Assembly: GCA_964477445.1 (NCBI GenBank)
Contig: CAYZED010000025.1
Coordinates: forward strand, 1 to 37,563
Reading direction: 5' to 3'
From: CAYZED01 sp964477445
GTDB lineage: Bacteria > Bacillota > Clostridia > Lutisporales > Lutisporaceae
DNA length: 37,563 nucleotides
The position numbers were made by a program, and so were the translations under genes. Below the pieces are notes generated by a model that did no database searches, was not told the origin of the DNA, and worked only from the letters and a program-made list of their open reading frames with translations. Shown here piece by piece: positions 32,006 to 37,563 of this stretch. The stretch's first letter is position 1. Each line of letters begins with the position of its first letter.

Positions 32006-32082
32006 CCTTTTTACTACGATATTTTACTTGCAAAAGCTTTTTAATACTAAAAAAACAGTTCTGAAGCTCTGAATGTCAAGCT

Positions 32083-33930
32083 CTACATACTCTCCATATC
32101 AAGTTCCGGATATTCAATAAAAAACTCTTCTATTCTATCACATCGATAACTTTTTTCAAAATCATAAATAATATTCTCATCCAAAATATTATAACTTATC
32201 AGAAAAATCGTATTGCTGAAAAAGTAAATTTCTTGATCCTTATACTTTTTAAAATCATTACTTACAAATGGTTTTTCTATATAGTTTTTTTCGTATACCC
32301 AAAATGGAATCTGATACAACTCCCAGTTAGAAATCATCTTTCTTAAACTAACTACAAATTTTTTATCTTGTCTTTCAATATGATTATCCTTAATATCTTC
32401 TAAAATATTCAAATTATTAAGAGTTGGTGCTATGCTACTAGCTATAGTATCTATAAGTAATATTTCTTCATCCTTAAGCGCTTCTTCGGTTTCAATAACA
32501 AAAATATAACCTAGGACCTCTTTCTCTTCTATTTCCGACAACTCTTTTATCAACGGCGCTATAACGAGGCAATTGGAACTTATTCCTTCTATTAAGATAT
32601 TCCCGTTTACATATTTAGACAAGCCTTCAACCGTGTAATCTGCAAAAACCCCTTTATTAATTTCATCTAGAAAATCATCCGATAAGTTTGTTCCAATATC
32701 TTCATTACCTTTTTTTATCACAAAACCTAAACTGTCTTGAATTATTAGCTTCTTCTTGATCCACATAGCGATAAACGCCTTTTTAATGCCAAAACTAAAA
32801 TGCAATGCCTTAAGTGTTATATTAAATAGCTCAGCTTCACTGCTACAATTGTTTATGGTTTTTATCAATTTATTCAGCTTCATGATAATATTTAATTTTT
32901 TATCTACTAACTCTTTTTGAGCAATTACTTCGTAAAATAATATAGCATTCGAAAAACTAATATATGTAGATGAAGCTAAAGACTCAATTAATTCAAACAA
33001 AGATGCATCATAGACTCTTTCATTAACCGGCTTGCTAATACTTACAAAACCTAGAATCTTATCTTTTACAATAAGTATAATATAATCCGCTTCTAATTTA
33101 GCTAGATCATCTGTATTAACAAATATTTTTTCGAGTTTTTTTCGATCCTCGATAAAATTAAAAACAATTTGATTTTCATAGTATTCCTCATTAAACAAGT
33201 CAAACTCTAGAAAAAGCTCTTTGTTATCAAATACGTTTCTATAACCTCGAATTACCAACTTTTTCTTCACCTCATCATTAAGTGCAAAAGCTGTAACTCT
33301 ACTACTAGTCAATTCGCTAAAAATATCAATTGCTATTTGATAGAGATTTTTAATATTTAATTCGGACATTAACATCTTTGAGCTTTGATTTATTGAAAAC
33401 AAATTGAATATTTTTTGATCTAACTTTTGATTAGTCTCTTGAAGTTCCAAGAAGTTTTTGCTGTTTTCAAGTGAATTATTAATCAGTCTCATAAGCGCAC
33501 TTGCTATAATAAAATCATTTTCATCCAAAGTCCCAACGGCTTTTCCATCTGCAATAATAAAGCCGTATAATAAATCTTTTATAATTATTGGAATTATGAC
33601 CAACGGTTTTAACAAATCAATTTCTTTCTGTTCAAAATAGTGATCGAATCCCGATTTAAGTATATCTCCATGAAAAGTTGCTATACGTTGAATTTTCTCA
33701 GTACTTTCAATCGTATATTCTACAAAATGGTAATTTCGTTCTTTTTTAAGAACAAATTGTTCATCCTCTTTGATAAAAAGAACTGATGAATTAAAAGTTA
33801 ATATCTCATTTGCAAACTCAAATGCATAATCTGAAAGTTGTTTAAGACTAAATTTTTGGGTAAAAAAATCAATTGCCTGCAATAATGCCTCATATCTGTA
33901 TAATTTAATGTATGTCTTATCACTATTCAT
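32083..33930 (-). CDS. Three-GAF-domain protein without visible output domain
   Basis: This 615-residue soluble protein appears to have three GAF-like modules, at about residues 30-155 (IIPIIIKDLLYGFIIADGKAVG), 185-335 (IILIVKDKILGFVSISKP) and 365-510 (LVIAPLIKELSEIEEKEVLGYIFV), linked by helical coiled segments. The last 100 residues contain FWVYEKNYIEKPFVSND and are not recognised. No kinase, GGDEF, EAL, HD-GYP or DNA-binding domain is seen. It may sense a ligand and act through protein partners. An upstream GTG falls in the GAGGTG ribosome binding site, so ATG at 33930 is chosen. It starts about 12 nt after the FapA-type gene, making a two-gene operon. Confidence 0.8.
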   Translation of the reverse strand: MNSDKTYIKLYRYEALLQAIDFFTQKFSLKQLSDYAFEFANEILTFNSSVLFIKEDEQFVLKKERNYHFVEYTIESTEKIQRIATFHGDILKSGFDHYFEQKEIDLLKPLVIIPIIIKDLLYGFIIADGKAVGTLDENDFIIASALMRLINNSLENSKNFLELQETNQKLDQKIFNLFSINQSSKMLMSELNIKNLYQIAIDIFSELTSSRVTAFALNDEVKKKLVIRGYRNVFDNKELFLEFDLFNEEYYENQIVFNFIEDRKKLEKIFVNTDDLAKLEADYIILIVKDKILGFVSISKPVNERVYDASLFELIESLASSTYISFSNAILFYEVIAQKELVDKKLNIIMKLNKLIKTINNCSSEAELFNITLKALHFSFGIKKAFIAMWIKKKLIIQDSLGFVIKKGNEDIGTNLSDDFLDEINKGVFADYTVEGLSKYVNGNILIEGISSNCLVIAPLIKELSEIEEKEVLGYIFVIETEEALKDEEILLIDTIASSIAPTLNNLNILEDIKDNHIERQDKKFVVSLRKMISNWELYQIPFWVYEKNYIEKPFVSNDFKKYKDQEIYFFSNTIFLISYNILDENIIYDFEKSYRCDRIEEFFIEYPELDMESM

Positions 33931-33941
33931 ATGCACCTCTA

Positions 33942-35516
33942 TTATTTAAAATGTAGTTCTTTATCCTCTACAAAAAAACTCCCGAAAACAACTGAATCAA
34001 TTTTTTTCTGCATATTTTTTATTTCTAAGTATGTCTCTGGAAAAGCTGCTTTAAAAATCCCCACTTCACCATCACCCTTTGTTTCTAATAATTGTTGAAG
34101 ATGAAGTCTTTGCTCATTCAGATCATTCAATTCTTCAATATACTTATCATACTCAAATACTTTAGTATTGTATTCTTTCATATTCGAATATTCAGCTCCT
34201 GAAAGATTATATTCAATTACCTCAATGTGCCTCTTAGCAGAAGCTGCCTTATCTAGTACTTCCTTATATTTTAGAAGTAACTTATCAAAAGCTTTTTTTA
34301 TTTCTGTCCTATCAAACCCTTCTACGCTTATAATTGTTTTACGCTCTTGCTTACTTCCAAAAGTACCGCTTATAATTTGTGCCTGAGCAGTAAGATGACC
34401 GCCTAAAACACGACCATATTTTGGATCCAAAAGTATTCTGCGTCCTTGCAGAACACTGTCAATCGAATAAAATCCTATATTTATATCTTCCCCAGCAATT
34501 ATAGTACACTCATTTATGTATTTAATAAATACATTTTTCTTAGCTTCAATAATCGCTACTGATTTTCCATATACGCCGCCTTTTATATAAACGTTACCTT
34601 CTTTTGAAACAATTTTTCCAACGGCTCCTATTCCAAGTTCACCATTTATTGAGACATCTTTTTTCCCTATTACCGAAAAGCTATCTTTTACAGTTCCATT
34701 TATGGTTATATACCCGTCAAATTCAACATTGCCTGTTTCATATCCGACATCACCAGGTATTACCAAGTGATTGTCGATTCTAACTTTACCATTTTCTATA
34801 TTAATTGCTCCGTCGCATTTTGCCCTTAAAATCACGATTCCGTTTTCTTCCACTTCTTCAACTGATTTAGGGTCAAATTTCAGACGCTCATCGTTTCCAG
34901 GCATTGCATTTATTATCTTTCCAGTTACAGTTCTTCCCTGCGTGCCAAGTGTTGGTTTGATCTTTTGCGCTAGCCAATCACCTTTTTTTATATTATCAAT
35001 AAGTTTTAATTCATAATGATTTACTTTTCCATCATCACTTATAATTGGTTTTTTATCAGATACCTTATAGTAACTTATTATAGCGTTTTTACCATGTATT
35101 GGCGGTGTGCCAGTCGCTACTACTATATCTTTGCTAACTGAAATTGGTTTATTAAATAAGCTGTCTAACCCATCAAAAATTAAATTATTTCTCAATATTT
35201 CAATTATTTCAGACGAAATTTCAATTTTTTTATTAATAAATTCTCGTGCTGTAATATTAAGTCGAATAGATACTTTCATCTCATCGCTAGAAATATTAAC
35301 TTCAATTCGTTGTTTAATTTTACCAATTTTTACTGCCTCATTTTTTGCTTCTTCAAGTGCTTTTTTTAATGCCGCAAAATTGCTCAAACTAATAGTAGGA
35401 TAATCTAATATTAGATTATTGAAATTCTTCATATCAAAACCATTTTTTTTAACTGATATAAATAGATCTGAATCAGTCGAGGACAATAAGAAAAATTCAT
35501 TTTTAAACAATTCCAT
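33942..35516 (-). CDS. FapA/DUF342-domain protein
   Basis: From the ATG at 35516 (after GGAGAG) this is a 524-residue protein; a longer reading adds 15 residues with no ribosome binding site. The core (about residues 130-405) is the DUF342 right-handed beta-helix, seen as regular turns: GNVEFDGYITINGTVKDS, DVSINGELGIG, GNVYIKGGVYGKS, EDINIGFYSIDS. The N-terminal 100 residues are a FapA-type domain and a helical coil (about 410-495) follows. FapA proteins are polymerising or scaffold-like cytoplasmic proteins, in some species tied to polysaccharide or signalling. It has a partner GAF gene immediately downstream. Confidence 0.88.
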   Translation of the reverse strand: MELFKNEFFLLSSTDSDLFISVKKNGFDMKNFNNLILDYPTISLSNFAALKKALEEAKNEAVKIGKIKQRIEVNISSDEMKVSIRLNITAREFINKKIEISSEIIEILRNNLIFDGLDSLFNKPISVSKDIVVATGTPPIHGKNAIISYYKVSDKKPIISDDGKVNHYELKLIDNIKKGDWLAQKIKPTLGTQGRTVTGKIINAMPGNDERLKFDPKSVEEVEENGIVILRAKCDGAINIENGKVRIDNHLVIPGDVGYETGNVEFDGYITINGTVKDSFSVIGKKDVSINGELGIGAVGKIVSKEGNVYIKGGVYGKSVAIIEAKKNVFIKYINECTIIAGEDINIGFYSIDSVLQGRRILLDPKYGRVLGGHLTAQAQIISGTFGSKQERKTIISVEGFDRTEIKKAFDKLLLKYKEVLDKAASAKRHIEVIEYNLSGAEYSNMKEYNTKVFEYDKYIEELNDLNEQRLHLQQLLETKGDGEVGIFKAAFPETYLEIKNMQKKIDSVVFGSFFVEDKELHFK

Positions 35517-35764
35517 AAGAACTCTCCATTTATTTCTATCACATAAAGTACTATAGGTCATAGTATTCTACAATATCGTCCTATAGCTAATAACTATTTT
35601 ATTATAGCTTATTTTTTTGTGCTAATACTATAAAAATATGCACTTTTGATTAGATTTAAAAAATAATTTTAATATTTGCTTAATATTTATTTAAGTTTAA
35701 ACACTATTGGGTTATTAATGTATGTTTTGATTTATAATATTCAAATTTTCTCTACAAAAAAATC
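35517..35764. other. Intergenic region upstream of the FapA-type gene
   Basis: AT-rich region without a credible gene. A TATAAT reads on the minus strand near 35600-35606 but lacks a good -35 at 17 nt. Several short inverted repeats occur, such as GCTAATAA near 35587 with TTATAGC, with no clear function. Confidence 0.4.
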
Positions 35765-35797
35765 AAAATGAGCTGTTTACATGCCACAGCTCATTTT
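35765..35797 (-). terminator. Terminator of the LUD-DegV operon
   Basis: AAAATGAGCTGT and ACAGCTCATTTT form a perfect 12-bp stem with a 9-nt loop. GATTTTTTTG follows on the minus strand. It lies 14 nt after the DegV stop. Confidence 0.92.
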
Positions 35798-35810
35798 ATA
35801 AAAGTTATTA

Positions 35811-36683
35811 TTATTCATTGCGTTTTTTTCCCAAGAAAAACAATGCAACTGTTCCTGGCCCAGAATGTGATCCCACTGTTGGACCAATGTTATTAATTAT
35901 TACATCGCCTACATTAAATTCATTTTTTATTAAACCTTCAATATATTTCGCATCTTCCTCTGCGTCAGCATGACTAATGGCGATAATTTGTCCATTTGGA
36001 AATTCAACTCTTTCTTTAAAGTATTCAACTAATCTTTTTAAAGATTTTTTTCGTCCCTTTACTTTTTCTATCGGTACTAGTTTGCCAAATTCATCGACTC
36101 TCAATATTGGTTTTATTTCCAAAATTGTTCCAATAAATGCTGAAACTGCAGATACGCGTCCACCACGTTTTAAATGATTCAAATCATCAACTGTAAAGTA
36201 ATGATTTACCCTCTGACGATTATTATCTGCCCATTGAAGTATTTCTTCTTTAGTGGCACCAGCGTTAAACAAGTCAATTAGATACCTTACTAATAATCCT
36301 TCACCGAGCGATGCAGCAAGAGTATCAACTATTGTGATATCTGCAGAGGGTCTCTCTTCTTTTATATTGTTTGCGGCAATACACGCGCTATTATAACTTC
36401 CGCTAAGTGCTGATGAAAAAGAAATATAAACAACAGCTAACCCTTTTTCTACATGTTTCCTAAATTCTCGCTCGTAAGAAAGAATTGGAACTAATGAGGT
36501 TGTTGGCATTTCTCCATTCTTAATACTATTATAGAATTCTTTATGATTTAAAGTCGCACCAAAATCATCTAAGTATTCTTTCCCTTTGTAATTATAAGAA
36601 AAATAAATTTGACCCACATTATTACTATCCACATAGGGTTTTGGTAAGTCAGTATTTGAATCCACTACTAAAATATAGTCCAC
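35811..36683 (-). CDS. DegV family fatty acid-binding protein
   Basis: This 290-residue protein has the usual DegV length and features: the N-terminal VVDSNTDLP, PTTSLVPILSYEREF, the SSALSGSYNSACIAA lipid-headgroup pocket segment and a C-terminal GPTVGSHSGPGTVALFFLG. DegV proteins bind a fatty acid (FakB-like) and can supply it to the FakA kinase. Start ATG has GAGGT upstream. It follows the LUD gene by 9 nt, so the two are co-transcribed. No FakA gene is in the window. Confidence 0.94.
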   Translation of the reverse strand: MDYILVVDSNTDLPKPYVDSNNVGQIYFSYNYKGKEYLDDFGATLNHKEFYNSIKNGEMPTTSLVPILSYEREFRKHVEKGLAVVYISFSSALSGSYNSACIAANNIKEERPSADITIVDTLAASLGEGLLVRYLIDLFNAGATKEEILQWADNNRQRVNHYFTVDDLNHLKRGGRVSAVSAFIGTILEIKPILRVDEFGKLVPIEKVKGRKKSLKRLVEYFKERVEFPNGQIIAISHADAEEDAKYIEGLIKNEFNVGDVIINNIGPTVGSHSGPGTVALFFLGKKRNE

Positions 36684-36692
36684 AATTCACCT

Positions 36693-37304
36693 CTAAAATC
36701 CCATATTTTCTCCAATAATTACAATATTAAGGTTTGTTAAAGACGGTTTTTTCTTAATTATTGTAGTGATATTACACATTCTCTGAACATGATTACAATC
36801 AACGCACTTATGTTCATTTACACAAGGTACTTTAAGCCCCAATCGCACAGCATTTTTCCACGCATTATTCCGAATACGCTCTATACCTTCTTTTTCATTA
36901 GCAACTAGTTTATTAATTCCAACTATAACATATACTTTTTTTGGACCAAATATCATGGTTGAAACTCTATTTCCAACTCCATCAACATTGATTATTTCAC
37001 CATTTTCAGTTATAGCATTACTTCCTGTTAAGTAAACATCAGATCTCTGAGCTTTAACTCTAGCATAATTTATTCCTTCTGGTGTGGTTTCCATCCAATG
37101 ATAAAATATTTCATTACCTCTATCTCTTAATGCTTCTGGCATTCCTAATTCCTTTAAGGTAACCGAGCCGCCAATTCCAACTGTATCCGTCAGACTAATC
37201 TGCTCTAAAAGAAACTGGTAGGCTTCATCTACTGTTGCGAAATATAACGCAGTAATTTTATTTTTCTCAAAAGCTTCTAGAGTGTTTTTTATTCTTATTT
37301 CCAT
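36693..37304 (-). CDS. LUD-domain (LutC/YkgG-like) protein
   Basis: This 203-residue protein has the LUD fold signature: VGIGGSVTLKELGMPEAL, YLTGSNAITENGEIINVDGVGNR (97-119) and VYVIVGINKLVANEKEGIERIR. A Cys-rich motif near the end (HKCVDCNHVQRMC) may bind a metal or cluster. LUD proteins occur in lactate-oxidation complexes, but stand-alone copies in clostridia have no proven role. The ATG at 37304, 7 nt after GGAGG, is preferred to the TTG just before it. No lutA or lutB lies near. Confidence 0.9.
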   Translation of the reverse strand: MEIRIKNTLEAFEKNKITALYFATVDEAYQFLLEQISLTDTVGIGGSVTLKELGMPEALRDRGNEIFYHWMETTPEGINYARVKAQRSDVYLTGSNAITENGEIINVDGVGNRVSTMIFGPKKVYVIVGINKLVANEKEGIERIRNNAWKNAVRLGLKVPCVNEHKCVDCNHVQRMCNITTIIKKKPSLTNLNIVIIGENMGF

Positions 37305-37340
37305 CAATTATCCTCCAATTAAATTAGTACATCAGTATGT

Positions 37341-37370
37341 ATTATACCTCTTATAATATGTGCTTGTCAT
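37341..37370 (-). promoter_or_regulatory. Predicted promoter of the LUD-DegV operon
   Basis: ATGACA (37365-37370) and a perfect TATAAT (37341-37346) are separated by 18 nt on the minus strand, about 37 nt upstream of the ATG. A small dyad TACAT-cagt-ATGTA (37327-37340) just downstream could be an operator, but is short. Confidence 0.6.
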
Positions 37371-37442
37371 CGGAAATTTATATTCTAGGCTTAACTATTA
37401 TGAAAACAATACAAAAATAGACTTAGTTTATAAAAATAAAAA

Positions 37443-37462
37443 CATCGGTAATAAAACCGATG
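37443..37462 (-). terminator. Terminator after tRNA-Asn
   Basis: CATCGGT pairs with ACCGATG around a 6-nt loop, followed on the minus strand by TTTTTATTTTTA. It lies about 50 nt beyond the tRNA 3' end. Confidence 0.88.
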
Positions 37463-37509
37463 GTATCAAATTCAATATTTCTTTTTAAAAAAGTTTAATG
37501 GAACATAAA

Positions 37510-37563
37510 TGGCTCCTCAAGTTGGACTCGAACCAACGACCCTGCGGTTAACAGCCGCATGCT
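37510..37563 (-). tRNA. tRNA-Asn (anticodon GTT), cut by the window edge
   Basis: The visible 54 nt give the 3' part of a tRNA: anticodon stem TGCGG/CCGCA around loop CTGTTAA (anticodon GTT), T arm with TTCGAGT, acceptor 3' strand TTGAGGA, discriminator G and encoded CCA. The 5' part (D arm and acceptor 5' strand) lies beyond the window. Confidence 0.95.

Overview
The window looks like chromosomal backbone from a low-GC, anaerobic member of the Clostridia (Bacillota). The reasons are an AT-rich sequence with strong AGGAGG-type ribosome binding sites, TTG/GTG starts, a SigH-type sporulation/transition sigma factor, CtsR, Mini-RNase III, a DUF1573-annotated clostridial small protein, FapA and DegV proteins, and a complex I/hydrogenase-like membrane complex. 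Nothing here fixes the genus. Two runs of 10 N (23861-23870, 24619-24628) show a draft assembly.

Region 1 (about 1-10.9 kb) is a long minus-strand information-processing and isoprenoid block, read from right to left: yacL-like PIN/TRAM, ispD, ispF, a ProRS-like gene, cysS, a SIMPL-domain exported protein, a WYL regulator, a DedA protein, mrnC, rlmB, sigH, then a separately promoted tRNA-Thr(GGT). The ProRS-like protein keeps the INS editing and anticodon-binding domains but has lost the recognisable class II catalytic and proline-binding motifs. It is one of the most interesting objects here.

Region 2 (about 11-20.9 kb) holds a plus-strand DUF1573-type small protein, then ctsR-radA on the minus strand. 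ctsR has a textbook CtsR operator, but mcsA, mcsB and clpC are missing between ctsR and radA, and disA is missing beside radA. Next come a secreted Ig/FnIII protein with a structured 5' leader, an EF-G-like GTPase with Tyr in place of the catalytic His, an ABC exporter pair, and a divergent malic enzyme.

Region 3 (about 21-32 kb) holds UDP-galactopyranose mutase and a GT4 glycosyltransferase, then a six-function membrane complex operon (NuoL-, NuoH-, HyfE-, HyfF/NuoN-, NuoCD- and ferredoxin/NuoB-like). The NuoCD-like subunit lacks both CxxC motifs that bind NiFe, so this is best read as an energy-converting-hydrogenase-related (Ehr) complex, not a hydrogenase. Its HyfF-like subunit lacks about 55 residues that normally carry the TKAG lysine segment. 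Its ferredoxin and small-subunit segments appear to be one fused gene split by a 277-bp gap-containing insert flanked by 12-bp direct repeats. A divergent acetate-transporter gene shares overlapping -35 elements with this operon.

Region 4 (about 32-37.5 kb) holds a FapA/DUF342 protein followed by a three-GAF protein with no visible output domain, then LUD-domain and DegV genes, and a tRNA-Asn(GTT) cut by the window edge. The likely biological story is a redox/ion-translocating complex without a NiFe site, coordinated with acetate uptake, in a clostridium with an unusual protein quality-control and tRNA-editing gene layout.
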